A stretch of 64,000 nt of DNA from JAFMJV01 sp963814315 (GTDB lineage: Bacteria; Chloroflexota; Limnocylindria; Limnocylindrales; CSP1-4). The translations under genes were made by a program, and so were the position numbers. Each line of letters begins with the position of its first letter. The stretch's first letter is position 1. The notes beneath the pieces were generated by a model. The model was not told the origin of the DNA. It ran no database searches and saw only the letters and a program-made list of their open reading frames with translations. Positions 44,757 through 54,500 of this stretch are shown in pieces. The stretch covers positions 372,001 through 436,000 of the forward strand of contig CAWFCG010000003.1 of the NCBI GenBank assembly GCA_963814315.1, written 5' to 3'.

Positions 44757-45544
44757 CTCTCGAGAGCGCGAACTGGTTCAGACCATCCGTGCTGAGCTGG
44801 CTGCCATCGATCCGCCGCGTTCGTGCTGCCGAGCTGCCGAGCGGATCGGCCTGGGTCCCGCGGCACTGGGCCACGCCCGCTCTCCGGCCGTGGCCAGGCT
44901 GGCGGTCCGGCTCGAGGGAGACGAGACTCTCCCCGGCACCGACTCAACCCCAGGCTTCGCCTGGGGTGCGGCGCGTGACCACTGCCGGGCGGCCTGGCTG
45001 CGCGGCCGCTTCCTGGCGGCTGGCTCCCTCAGCCTTGGCGGTCGCGGCACCCACCTGGAGCTGGTGGTCGAGGCGACCGAGGGTGAGACGCTCCGACAGC
45101 GGCTGGACGAGGCTGGCTTCAGGCTCTCGTATCGGCTCCGACGCGGGCGCAGCGTGGTGACCAGCAAGTCGACCGAGACCATCCTGGCTTTCCTGCGCTA
45201 CTGCGGTGCCGGTGCCAGCGTGCTGGAGATCGAAATCACGGCTGGTGTTGCGCCAACTGCACGGGCACCTCAATCGTGTCCTCAATGCGGAGACGGCCAA
45301 CCTCGAACGAAGCGTCGCTTCGAGCTCGCACCAGATCGGTCTCATCGGTGAGCTTGAGGCCGACGGTCGCCTGGCTGAGCTCTCCGCTTCCGACCAGGCC
45401 GTGGCGCTGGCTCGCAAGGACGCCCCGGAGGCGTCTTTCACCGAGTTGGCGGCAGCGCTGGGGGTCAGCCGCGCACGCGTGCAGCGGGCGTTCGAGCGCA
45501 TGGAGTCGAAGGCGTCCGTCGCGGTCTCCGCGACCGACCTATGA
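44749..45544 (+). pseudogene. whiA: WhiA regulator, interrupted by a frameshift
   Basis: The first frame (44749-45351) gives the WhiA N-terminus (RSCCRAAERIGL) and LAGLIDADG-like core (WLRGRFLAAGSLSLGGRGTHLELVVEA) up to ASVLEIE. The family then expects a helix containing NRVLNAETANL, which appears in the +1 frame from about 45239 (RLVLRQLHGHLNRVLNAETANL) and continues through the DNA-binding helix-turn-helix (FTELAAALGVSRARVQRAFERM) to the stop at 45542-45544. One extra base, or two missing, between 45235 and 45239 would explain it. Joined, it would be about 265 residues, short for WhiA. It overlaps yvcK. It may be a real mutation, a programmed shift or a sequence error. Confidence 0.8.
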
Positions 45545-45545
45545 T
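45540..45545 (+). promoter_or_regulatory. -10 element of tpiA inside the whiA stop region
   Basis: TATGAT overlaps the whiA TGA stop and ends seven bases before ATG 45553. It fixes the tpiA start at the second in-frame ATG. Confidence 0.5.
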
Positions 45546-45552
45546 GGGGCCC

Positions 45553-46336
<784 letters not shown>

Positions 46337-46338
<2 letters not shown>

Positions 46339-46365
46339 CACACACGCGCCGAGCACACACGCGCC
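46337..46365 (+). repeat. Direct repeat after tpiA
   Basis: AGCACACACGCGCC occurs twice in a row, separated by one G, immediately at the tpiA stop. The rest of the 160-base gap to gpmI shows nothing else but the gpmI ribosome-binding site. Confidence 0.5.
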
Positions 46366-46497
46366 TGGCTGCCAGTCGACCACGCCGCGACTCCACCACC
46401 GACTCCCGCTGCTGACTCGATGGCGAGTCCACGGCGAGTCGTGCCAACGACCCGGGGCGAGACACTCGGGCACCCAGCCGAAAGGGGGGACCACCAC

Positions 46498-48078
46498 GTG
46501 ACCACGAGGGCTGAGCGTCCATGCCCCGTCGTTCTCATCATCGTCGATGGGTTCGGCTACGGGCCCGATCCTGCCGTCGACGCTATCGCTGCCGCCGAGA
46601 TGCCTCGTTGGCGTGCGCTGCGCAAGGCATGGCCCAACTCCCGCCTGGATGCCTCGGCTGGGGCAGTCGGCCTGCCCGACGGCCAGATGGGCAACAGCGA
46701 GGTGGGGCATCTCAACATCGGTGCCGGTCGTCCGGTGCTGCAGGACCTGCCGCGCATCGATGCTGAGATCGCTGACGGTTCATTCGAGCGCAACGAGGTG
46801 CTGCTGGCGGCGGTCAAGAAGGCCGCCGCGCCCACGTCCCGACTGCACCTGGTCGGCCTCATCGGTCCCGGCGGGGTCCATTCCACCGACGGACATGCCG
46901 TCGCCATCGCCGCCCTGGCTCGGGAAGCCGGTGTCATCGATGTCGTCGTCCACGGTCTGCTCGACGGGCGCGACACACCGCCCCGCTCGGCCGACGGTTT
47001 CATCCCCGACTTCGAGGCGCGCCTGATGGCAGCCCACCCGACCGCACGCTTCGCCACGATCGGCGGCCGCTACTACGGCATGGACCGCGACCAGCGCTGG
47101 GAGCGCACCAAGGCCTGGTATGACGCCATGGTCTACGGCACCGGCTTTGGCACCGCGGCGGCCGGCAGTGCCAGTGAGGCCCTTGCCGCCGCCTACGAGC
47201 GTGGTGAGAACGACGAGTTCGTCAAGCCCACGCTCATCGAGGGTGTCGATGGCACCGTCCGCGACAAGGATGTCGTGATCCACTTCAACTTCCGCGCCGA
47301 TCGGGCCCGCCAGCTGACGCACGCCCTGGTGGACAAGGACTTCGACCACTTCGACCGTGGCTATGTGCCGCCCTTCCCGGCGGTGGTGACGCTGACCGAG
47401 TATGAGGGCGGCTTGCCCGTCGAGGTCGCGTATCCACCCCTGATGGTACCCAGCCTGGCGGAGGTCGTCTCGGGGCTGGGATGGAAGCAGTTCCATGTCG
47501 CCGAGACGGAGAAGTACGCGCACGTGACGTACTTCTTCAACGGTGGCGTGGAGGCACCTTGGCCGGGCGAGGAACGCCGCTTGGTGCCAAGTCCCAAGGT
47601 CGCCACCTACGACCTGCAGCCGGAGATGAGCGCAGTTGGTGTGACCGATGAGATCGTGGCCGCCATCACCTCGGGCGAGTACGACCTGATCGTGGCCAAC
47701 TTCGCCAACCCGGACATGGTCGGCCATACGGGTGTCTGGGAAGCGACCATGGAGGCGTGCACCTTCCTCGATGGCTGCCTCGGCCGTGTCGCGGATGCCG
47801 TCATGGTGGCTGACGCGGCGTCTGTCGCTGCGGGCGGCAAGGGTGCCATCCTCGCGATGACCGCGGATCACGGCAATGCTGACGTCATGAAGGATGCGGC
47901 CGGGGATCCGGTCACCAAGCACTCACTGAGCCCAGTGCCGTTCCTGCTGGCCGGGTCTGCGGTGCAAGGCCGGTCGTTGGACGATGGTGTCCTGGCCGAT
48001 GTCACACCCACGCTGATGGCACTCACCGGCGTCACCCCGGCTCCGGGCATGACGGGGCATTCGCTGCTCGACGGATAG
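46498..48078 (+). CDS. gpmI: 2,3-bisphosphoglycerate-independent phosphoglycerate mutase
   Basis: 526 residues. The metal site (IIVDGFGYGP), catalytic Ser motif MGNSEVGHLNIGAG, HVTYFFNGG, DLIVANFANPDMVGHTG and DHGNADVM are characteristic of Mn-dependent GpmI of about 510 residues. It interconverts 3- and 2-phosphoglycerate. The GTG start is fixed by AAAGGGGGGA seven bases upstream; a longer in-frame opening has no such site. Confidence 0.96.
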   Translation: MTTRAERPCPVVLIIVDGFGYGPDPAVDAIAAAEMPRWRALRKAWPNSRLDASAGAVGLPDGQMGNSEVGHLNIGAGRPVLQDLPRIDAEIADGSFERNEVLLAAVKKAAAPTSRLHLVGLIGPGGVHSTDGHAVAIAALAREAGVIDVVVHGLLDGRDTPPRSADGFIPDFEARLMAAHPTARFATIGGRYYGMDRDQRWERTKAWYDAMVYGTGFGTAAAGSASEALAAAYERGENDEFVKPTLIEGVDGTVRDKDVVIHFNFRADRARQLTHALVDKDFDHFDRGYVPPFPAVVTLTEYEGGLPVEVAYPPLMVPSLAEVVSGLGWKQFHVAETEKYAHVTYFFNGGVEAPWPGEERRLVPSPKVATYDLQPEMSAVGVTDEIVAAITSGEYDLIVANFANPDMVGHTGVWEATMEACTFLDGCLGRVADAVMVADAASVAAGGKGAILAMTADHGNADVMKDAAGDPVTKHSLSPVPFLLAGSAVQGRSLDDGVLADVTPTLMALTGVTPAPGMTGHSLLDG

Positions 48079-48125
48079 CTAAGCTCGGACAGCGTCACTC
48101 CATCTGGGTGGCGCCGGATGCGTGC

Positions 48126-48131
48126 TATCCT
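48126..48131 (+). promoter_or_regulatory. Putative -10 element of secG, shared with rpsF
   Basis: TATCCT lies within GTGCTATCCTCCGC, a 14-base sequence found identically before rpsF at 58916-58929. A leader of about 40 bases follows. Confidence 0.45.
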
Positions 48132-48172
48132 CCGCCCTGCGCGCAACATACGACAGGAGTCGAATTCGAACC

Positions 48173-48394
48173 GTGGACGTCTTTCTCTTCATCGCGCTGC
48201 TGGTGGCGGCCTTGGGCCTGATCGCAGCGGTCCTCATGCAGTCGCGTGGCTCCGGCCTTGGCGCCACCTTCGGTGGTGGTGACGCGTCGAGTTTCCGGAC
48301 CCGTCGCGGCGTCGAGCAGCGCCTTTACCAATTCACCATCGTCCTGGCGGTGATCTTCGTCTCGGTGTCCATGCTCATCTACATCGCGGAGTAG
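48173..48394 (+). CDS. secG: Preprotein translocase subunit SecG
   Basis: 73 residues, two membrane helices (FLFIALLVAALGLIAAVLMQ and FTIVLAVIFVSVSMLIYI) flanking the SecG loop GLGATFGGGDASSFRTRRGVE. It is a small subunit of the SecYEG channel. The GTG start gives the expected helix at once; AGGAG lies 13 bases upstream, which is rather far. Confidence 0.93.
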   Translation: MDVFLFIALLVAALGLIAAVLMQSRGSGLGATFGGGDASSFRTRRGVEQRLYQFTIVLAVIFVSVSMLIYIAE

Positions 48395-48453
48395 CTGCGG
48401 CCTTCGTGCTACCATCGCAGTCCGCTCGGAAGAGCGTTGTGGATCGATCTCGT

Positions 48454-48541
48454 GCCGCGGTGGCGGAATAGGCAGACGCGCTAGGTTCAGGACCTAGTGA
48501 CCATTACGGTCGTGTGGGTTCAAGTCCCTCCCGCGGTACCA
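48454..48541 (+). tRNA. tRNA-Leu (CAG)
   Basis: Loop TTCAGGA (anticodon CAG, reads CUG), long variable arm, T-loop GGTTCAAGTCC and an encoded CCA. The first pair of the acceptor stem is G-U. Confidence 0.95.
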
Positions 48542-48559
48542 CGTCGATCACAGCACCTG

Positions 48560-48644
48560 GCCCAGGTGGCGGAATTGGTATACGCGCACGTTTGAGGGGC
48601 GTGTGAGGCAACTCATCCGGGTTCAAGTCCCGGCCTGGGCACCA
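48560..48644 (+). tRNA. tRNA-Leu (GAG)
   Basis: Acceptor GCCCAGG/CCTGGGC, loop TTGAGGG (GAG, reads CUC/CUU), long variable arm and an encoded CCA. It lies 18 bases after the previous tRNA-Leu. Confidence 0.95.
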
Positions 48645-48704
48645 CCTCCCCCTGACGCACGCCTGGCGTGCGGCTGTTCTCGGCACTACCATCACGGCAC
48701 CCGC

Positions 48705-48781
<77 letters not shown>

Positions 48782-49051
48782 CCGTCAGTGGACGCGGAGC
48801 AATTCGCTCCTCCCAGCGTTTGAAGACCACGCACACAAGCAGCGAGTTCGAGGCGCCATGGGCCGCTGATTTGCATGGGCGTGCTGATCCATCTCCGATG
48901 TGCACTTGGCGTGCGTCCGGGCCAACGGAGCGACCAGCAACGCAAGTCGGACGTCGGTTGCGGGCGTGTCACGCTCCCGGGGCTGGTATCTTGGTGCGGA
49001 CAGCGCTACGCTTCCGCCTTCACGGGAATCGGAACCAGAGGAAGGCAGCAT

Positions 49052-49471
49052 ATGGTCGACACAAGTGCCCAGGGTAATGGCACGAAGGAGGATCCCTGGA
49101 TCCTCCGGACGCCGCCGGGCACGTCCGAGTTCGAGGCGTACCGCGACGCAGCGGCCGACCCGCCGGCACTGGTCGTGCAGGTGGGCGGGACGCAGCTGCG
49201 CTACCACCTCCGTTGCATCGACGACCTGCATGCGATGCTGCGGACGCGGGCTGACTGGATGCTCCTTGGCAATGCCGATGAGCAGAAGCAAGCCAAGCCG
49301 GACACCGTCGAGGCGTGGGGCCGCGCGTCCGACAATCCGGTCGGCGGCTGGTACGGCCTCAAGAAGGGCCTGCGCGGCCGCTTCGGCAACTACGTGCCGC
49401 CGGTGCTGGAGGCGCTTGGGCTCGCCGAGGTCGAGCACTCGCCGCGAAACAACCGCACGCGCGCACGCTGA
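49052..49471 (+). CDS. Conserved hypothetical protein
   Basis: 139 residues, soluble, no signal peptide. It belongs to a small conserved family that I recognise only by its recurring blocks NGTKEDPWILRTPPGTSEFEAY, QLRYHLRCIDDLHAML and VEAWGRASDNPVGGWYGLKKG. No enzymatic motif can be assigned. ATG 49052 follows an AGAGGAAGG site. It sits alone between a tRNA cluster and the broken esterase gene. Confidence 0.75.
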   Translation: MVDTSAQGNGTKEDPWILRTPPGTSEFEAYRDAAADPPALVVQVGGTQLRYHLRCIDDLHAMLRTRADWMLLGNADEQKQAKPDTVEAWGRASDNPVGGWYGLKKGLRGRFGNYVPPVLEALGLAEVEHSPRNNRTRAR

Positions 49472-49510
49472 CCCATCCCTGCGCGGCTTGCTCAGCGTGC
49501 GTGCCTTCGC

Positions 49511-50563
49511 GTGACGAACCTGTCGGGTCATCGCCTGCTGCTCGCCACGATGGCTATCATGATGGTCGCTCCCACGACCACGGCGGCCGCCGCGGAGGAG
49601 TGGGTGCCCTTTGACGGCGGCCCTGACACCACCTGCGCCGACGGTAGTCCGGTCCATTACCTTTAGCGCGTGGCCGACCCACAGAAGGTGGTGCTCTATT
49701 TCGAGGGCGGGGGTGCCTGCTTCAGCGCTGCGACCTGCGCCTTCGATGGCCCCGATACCTCCTACGTCCCCTCGAGTGACGTCACACCCGAGTCGCTGGC
49801 TGGGCGTGGCGGCGTCTTCGACTTCCAGAACCCGGAGAATCCACTTGGAGACTACTCGTTCGTGTACGTGCCCTACTGCACCGGTGACAGCCACCTGGGC
49901 AGCAGGACCACGACCTATGCCGACGATCTGAGCGTCGAGCACCACGGCTTTGCCGATGGTGTCGCCGCGCTCGACCACCTGGTGGCGACGTATCCGGACG
50001 TGGCTGAATTGGTGGTCACCGGTGTCAGCGCCGGTTCCATCCCCACGCCGCTCTACGCAGGCCTGGCTGCCGATAAGCTGTCGGAGGCCCGTATCGTGAC
50101 CCTGGGTGACGGATCGGGCGCCTATCCCAGTGACCCCGTGCTGAACGCCTTCATCGGTGCACACTGGGGCACGGCTGAGGCGATCCCCGACTGGCCCGGG
50201 ACCGAGGGCATCACCGTCCGCGAGTGGGGGATCCCCGACTTGTATCGCTACGCTGGGCAGCACGCGCCGGACACGACGTTTGCCCGTTTCGACTTTGCCG
50301 ACGATGCGGCACAGTCGTTCTACGCGGGCCTGGTCGGCGTCGGCCCCGATGACCGGCTGGGACTGATCGACCAGAACGAGGCTGCAATCGAGTCGGCCGG
50401 AGTGGACATCGCCAGCTACACCGCTCCGGGGACGGACCACACCGTCCTCTGGCGGGACGCCTTCTACGAGCTCGAGGTGGATGGGGTCCGCCTGGTCGAC
50501 TGGGTGGCTGGGCTCATCGCCGGCGACACACCGGCCGACATCCATTGCAGCGACTGCCACTGA
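49511..50563 (+). pseudogene. Pectinacetylesterase-family hydrolase with in-frame amber stop
   Basis: Reading from GTG 49511: a signal peptide (LLLATMAIMMVAPTTTAAAA), then VPFDGGPDTTCADGSPVHYL, a TAG at 49664-49666, and in the same frame RVADPQKVVLYFEGGGACFSAATC onward. That is the normal N-terminus of pectinacetylesterase/Notum hydrolases, interrupted by one stop codon. The rest is intact: GVSAGSIPTP nucleophile elbow (Ser), the conserved VYVPYCTGDSHLGS and FYDELEVDG-type end. The part after the stop could start from GTG 49670 but would lack the export signal. It may be a recent nonsense mutation, suppression or sequence error. Confidence 0.75.
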
Positions 50564-50705
50564 TGCACCGGGTGCCACTGGTGGGCTGGGTCCGATGGTC
50601 CTGCTGGGCCATGCCCCGACCTACGCGTGCCTCCACGGTGTCGGAGCGAGTACCCTTCCGGTGTGGGATGGCCGCTTGGCTGCCTGACGCTGATCGGAGG
50701 TATTG

Positions 50706-51428
50706 ATGGAGATCTTGTTGATCGTCGGGATCATCGCGGTGATCCTTTTCGCTGTCGGCATCCTCATCTACAACGGCCTGGTGCAGCGCCGCCTGCGTAT
50801 CGATGAGGCTTTTGCCCAGATCGAGGTCCAGCTAAAGCGACGCTGGGACCTCATCCCCAACCTGATCGATGCGGTCAAGGGCTACATGGGCTTCGAGCAG
50901 TCCGTCCTCACCGCGGTGACCGAGGCGCGGGCCAACGCGGTCGCTGCCGGGGCCACGGACCCGCATCAGCAGGCCGCCGCGGAGAATGCCCTGACCGGCA
51001 CCCTGCGCTCGCTGTTCGCCACCGTGGAGAACTACCCCGAGCTGAAGGCCAACCAGAACGTGCTGGAGCTGCAGGAGCAGCTGACCACGACCGAGAACCA
51101 GATCAGCTTCGCGCGACAGCACTACAACGCCTCGGTGCTCGACTACAACACGTCCATCGCGACCTTCCCCAACGTGCTCATCGCCGGGCCGCTCGGGTTC
51201 ACCGGGCGCGAGTTCTTCGACGCGGAGCCGGAAGCGTCGCAGGTCCCGAAGGTGGATCTCGGCTTTGGCGCTGACGATGACACGCCCGAACCGACGCCAC
51301 CACCACCGCCACCACCGCTGCCCCCTCAGGCACCGCCACCGGCACCACCCCGACCCCCACAGGCACCACCTCCGGCACCACCGGTCGGCGGTCCGCCCCA
51401 GCCGCCACCTCCACCTCGTCAGGGCTAG
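50706..51428 (+). CDS. lemA: LemA-family membrane protein
   Basis: 240 residues. One N-terminal helix is followed by the LemA core: YNGLVQRRLRIDEAFAQIEVQLKRRWDLIPNL, QQAAAENALTGTLRSLFATVENYPELKA and ISFARQHYNASVLDYNTSIATFPN. The last 45 residues are almost pure Pro/Ala, an extension not seen in ordinary LemA (about 190). ATG 50706 is chosen with GGAGG five bases before it. It precedes htpX, with which LemA is often paired. Confidence 0.9.
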   Translation: MEILLIVGIIAVILFAVGILIYNGLVQRRLRIDEAFAQIEVQLKRRWDLIPNLIDAVKGYMGFEQSVLTAVTEARANAVAAGATDPHQQAAAENALTGTLRSLFATVENYPELKANQNVLELQEQLTTTENQISFARQHYNASVLDYNTSIATFPNVLIAGPLGFTGREFFDAEPEASQVPKVDLGFGADDDTPEPTPPPPPPPLPPQAPPPAPPRPPQAPPPAPPVGGPPQPPPPPRQG

Positions 51429-51464
51429 AAGGTCGGCCCGTGGTCCGCGCCAGACGCGATAGAT

Positions 51465-52463
51465 GTGCGTGACCGTGCCATGACGCCCGCCCGCCAGACA
51501 TTCGACCAGCAGGTCCGTTCCAACAAGCGACGATCGATCCTGCTGATGGTGGCCATCGTGGCCATCCTTGGCGCCATCAGCTGGTTCATCGGCTTCGCCA
51601 TCGCGGGCGATCCGGCCAACGCCATCTGGTTCGTGCCAATCGGTGGCCTGCTGGCGCTCGCTCTCTCTATCGGCGCCTTCTACGGCGGCGATGGCATGGT
51701 GTTGGGCATCTCACAGGCCCGGGAAGTGTCGGAGGCCGAGGAGCCCAAGCTTGTCCACGTGGTGCGCGAGCTGAGCCTCGCTGCGAACGTGCCGGAGCCC
51801 AAGGTCTACATCATCGAGGACAGTGCCCTCAACGCTTTCGCCACTGGCCGGGATCCAAAGCATGCCAGCGTCGCCATCACGCGTGGCCTGCTCGACCAGC
51901 TCGACCGTGAGGAGCTCCAGGGCGTGCTCGGCCACGAGCTGTCCCATGTTGCCAACTACGACATCCGTTTCAGCCTGCTCGTTGGTGTGCTGGTCGGCTC
52001 CATCGCCCTCCTGGCCGACATGCTGGCGCGCATGACCATCTGGGGCAGCATGGGCCGCGACCGCCGCAGCAGCAGTGGCGGCGGCGGAGCGCAGGTGCTG
52101 ATCATGTTCCTGGGGCTGGCCGTGGCCATCCTGGCGCCGATCTTCGCGGGTCTCGTGCAGATGGCGGTCAACCGGGAGCGTGAGTACCTCGCCGACGCCA
52201 GCAGCGTGGAGCTGACCCGCAACCCGTACGGCCTGGAGCGAGCCCTGGCCAAGCTCACGCTCGACACCGAGAAGCTGGAGGTCGCCAATCGGGCGACCCA
52301 GCACCTCTACGTGATCAACCCGGTCAAGAAGCTTGACAGCAGCGCCAGCGGCCTCTTCAGCACCCATCCCGCGACGCTCGATCGCATCAACCGCCTGCGC
52401 AGATTGACGGGCCAGCCCGAGATCGACGAGAGCGGCATCAGGGAGCTGGCCGGACTGCGCTGA
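51465..52463 (+). CDS. htpX: HtpX-like membrane zinc metalloprotease
   Basis: 332 residues. Two N-terminal helices (about 24-70), the zinc motif GVLGHELSHVANYD (HExxH), two further helices, and the downstream glutamate region NREREYLADASSVEL match M48B HtpX. It degrades misfolded membrane proteins. GTG 51465 and ATG 51480 are both possible, neither with a good ribosome site; ATG 51480 would remove five residues. Its last 157 bases overlap the convergent MFS gene. Confidence 0.93.
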   Translation: MRDRAMTPARQTFDQQVRSNKRRSILLMVAIVAILGAISWFIGFAIAGDPANAIWFVPIGGLLALALSIGAFYGGDGMVLGISQAREVSEAEEPKLVHVVRELSLAANVPEPKVYIIEDSALNAFATGRDPKHASVAITRGLLDQLDREELQGVLGHELSHVANYDIRFSLLVGVLVGSIALLADMLARMTIWGSMGRDRRSSSGGGGAQVLIMFLGLAVAILAPIFAGLVQMAVNREREYLADASSVELTRNPYGLERALAKLTLDTEKLEVANRATQHLYVINPVKKLDSSASGLFSTHPATLDRINRLRRLTGQPEIDESGIRELAGLR

Positions 52464-53875
52464 AGGCGGAGCCGCAGGCCGCTCGCAGCGCGGGCTGGGA
52501 GCAGGGCCAAGCCAGACAGCCGGGCGTACAGCACTGCCCCCGCCACCATGCACAGTGCGGCGATGAGGAGCCCACCCGTCTCGTCGGTGATGCCGACTCG
52601 GATGGGTGCCATCACCAGGAACGGCACGAGCAGTCCGCGGAAGCCCATGATGGAGTTCAGGCCAGCGGCGACCTCGCCCTGGCGGTCCGCTGGCGCGTGG
52701 TCGGCGATGAGCAGTGGCCACGACGTGTCCACCGCGGCACCAGCGGCACCTAGCAGCACCGTGGCAAGCAGGACGAGCCCGAAGGTCGGTGCGAAGGCGA
52801 ACATGGCCATGGCCACGACGCCGATGAGCGTACCGCTCGAGATGGTCACCAGTGCTCCGGCGCGACAGGCAAGACGACCCCAGAGGCTGAAGGTGACGGC
52901 CGTGCTGCCATAGCTCACCAAGCCCGCGAGTGCGATCTCATCGACGCCCAGGCCCAAGCGATCCACGTGGACCATGGCGATGAGCGCTGGGGCCGCCACG
53001 AATCCAGCGCCGAAGAGCAACTGCGCGGCAGTGATGCTGCGGAGCATGGGTTGTCCTGTGACCGACCGGATGGAATCGAGGGCGCTGAAGCGGTGGTTGA
53101 CCTCGATGCCCGGCACGGCCATGCGGCTGACCGCCAGGCTGCAGACGGCGCCTACCACCGCCACGACAGCGACGATGGCGCCAAAGCCGTGTGCGGCGGC
53201 CACGATGGCGATGGCCGAGAGCGCCAGCATCCCGGCCAGCGAGCGGCTGGTACCGACGTAGCCGAGCATCCGTCCACGGTCCGCGGAGGGGTAGATGGTG
53301 GCCCAGATGCGCTGCTGCAGCGGCGAGCCCAGCGAGAACGCGATCCAGAACCCGAAGATGGCCAGGGCGATGAAGAGGGGATCGGGTGCGATGAGCACCA
53401 GCAGCAGGCCAAGTGCGCCCAGTGAACGCAACAGTGCCATCCGTGCCGGCGAGCGCGGCCCGATGCGACCCGCGAACAGCGTCACCAGACTGGCCAGGAA
53501 AGGCAGGGCGGCGAGGACGGCAAGGCCCATGGTGTCGAGGCCTTCGCGCCGCGCCACCGACGGGAGCAGCACTCCCACCACGGCCATCGTGCCGCCAAGA
53601 CCGACCGCGGACGACAGGTCCAGCGCCAAGTTCCGCTGCAGCGTGCTGGGGCGGGGGAGGGCAGCGGCATACGCCTGGACTGGAAGCGTAGGCAACTGCG
53701 GCCAAGCCACGGGACGACCCTCGATGACGACACGGCTTGGCCTGCGAGGTGAGCTGTCGGGCTCGGCTGCGGTCACAGCCTGCGCGGACGATCCGCGGTT
53801 CGCCCCAAGTGGGAAGGATCCCTCGGTGGGATTGGTTCCCCCGTCCCCCGCGCACGGGGGTTCGGCCACCCTCAA
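52307..53875 (-). CDS. Major facilitator superfamily transporter
   Basis: Up to 522 residues with about ten to twelve hydrophobic segments and MFS-like loops (GRIGPRSPARMALLRSLGAL; DRGRMLGYVGTSRSLAGMLAL; ADRQGEVAAGLNSIMGFRGLLVPF). The substrate is unknown. The final 50 or so residues are antisense to the end of htpX and have no membrane character, so the natural C-terminus may have been extended by a lost stop or frameshift. The start is unsure: TTG 53875 and GTG 53869 both open the frame, before a long polar leader. Confidence 0.8.
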   Translation of the reverse strand: MRVAEPPCAGDGGTNPTEGSFPLGANRGSSAQAVTAAEPDSSPRRPSRVVIEGRPVAWPQLPTLPVQAYAAALPRPSTLQRNLALDLSSAVGLGGTMAVVGVLLPSVARREGLDTMGLAVLAALPFLASLVTLFAGRIGPRSPARMALLRSLGALGLLLVLIAPDPLFIALAIFGFWIAFSLGSPLQQRIWATIYPSADRGRMLGYVGTSRSLAGMLALSAIAIVAAAHGFGAIVAVVAVVGAVCSLAVSRMAVPGIEVNHRFSALDSIRSVTGQPMLRSITAAQLLFGAGFVAAPALIAMVHVDRLGLGVDEIALAGLVSYGSTAVTFSLWGRLACRAGALVTISSGTLIGVVAMAMFAFAPTFGLVLLATVLLGAAGAAVDTSWPLLIADHAPADRQGEVAAGLNSIMGFRGLLVPFLVMAPIRVGITDETGGLLIAALCMVAGAVLYARLSGLALLPARAASGLRLRLQRSPASSLMPLSSISGWPVNLRRRLMRSSVAGWVLKRPLALLSSFLTGLIT

Positions 53876-54011
53876 TCTAGCACGCGCAAACGTTCTCGTA
53901 CGGTCTCCACAGGTGAAGAATCGCTAACCATCCTGGCCCTGGCCCGGCTCGCTCGTCGACGGTTGTGCGGAGGTGCCAAGTTGTGGTCTAATAGCCGGAC
54001 CGCAGCGGCGG

Positions 54012-54087
54012 GCCGAGATAGCTCAGTTGGTAGAGCACGCGACTGAAAATCGCGGTGTCGCCAGTTCGAATCTGGCTCTCGGCACCA
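54012..54087 (+). tRNA. tRNA-Phe (GAA)
   Basis: Acceptor GCCGAGA/TCTCGGC, loop CTGAAAA (GAA), T-loop AGTTCGAATCT, encoded CCA. Confidence 0.96.
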
Positions 54088-54123
54088 AATACATGGCGCC
54101 GGTCGGTAGCTCGTCAGAATCGG

Positions 54124-54199
54124 GCGGAAGTGGCTCAGTTGGTAGAGCATCACCTTGCCAAGGTGAGGGTCGCGGGTTCGAGTCCCGTCTTCCGCTCCA
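54124..54199 (+). tRNA. tRNA-Gly (GCC)
   Basis: Acceptor GCGGAAG/CTTCCGC, loop TTGCCAA (GCC), discriminator T, encoded CCA. Confidence 0.96.
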
Positions 54200-54238
54200 C
54201 TCCCTCCTTCCGTCTCGTAGACTGCCGGGGTCCTTCGC

Positions 54239-54312
54239 TGCCCCTTCGTCTAGTGGTAAGACGCCGGACTTTGGATCCGTGAACCGAGGTTCGAATCCTC
54301 GAGGGGCAGCCA
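54239..54312 (+). tRNA. tRNA-Gln (TTG)
   Basis: Acceptor TGCCCCT/AGGGGCA, loop CTTTGGA (TTG), discriminator G, encoded CCA. Confidence 0.95.
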
Positions 54313-54352
54313 ACACCCAGCCGCGACTGGTAGCATCAAGTGGTTATCGCCG

Positions 54353-54429
54353 GGCGACGTAGCCAAGAGGCCCAAGGCGACGGTCTGCAAAACCGTTATT
54401 CACCGGTTCGAATCCGGTCGTCGCCTCCA
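54353..54429 (+). tRNA. tRNA-Cys (GCA)
   Basis: Acceptor GGCGACG/CGTCGCC, loop CTGCAAA (GCA), discriminator T, encoded CCA. It is the last of a four-tRNA run. Confidence 0.95.
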
Positions 54430-54444
54430 TTTACCTGAGCGTGA

Positions 54445-54467
54445 AACCGGCCCTCTTGGGGCCGGTT
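54445..54467 (+). terminator. Rho-independent terminator after the tRNA cluster
   Basis: AACCGGCCC pairs perfectly with GGGCCGGTT around a TCTTG loop, followed by CTTCGTTT. It could also serve the convergent oxidoreductase gene. Confidence 0.8.
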
Positions 54468-54500
54468 CTTCGTTTGTGCGCGGGCTAGATGGCGTGCCTG

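Noticed and set aside
54012..54429. tRNA run as an array of regularly spaced repeats
   Set aside because: The repeated units are four different tRNA genes with different anticodons; no CRISPR array occurs in the window.
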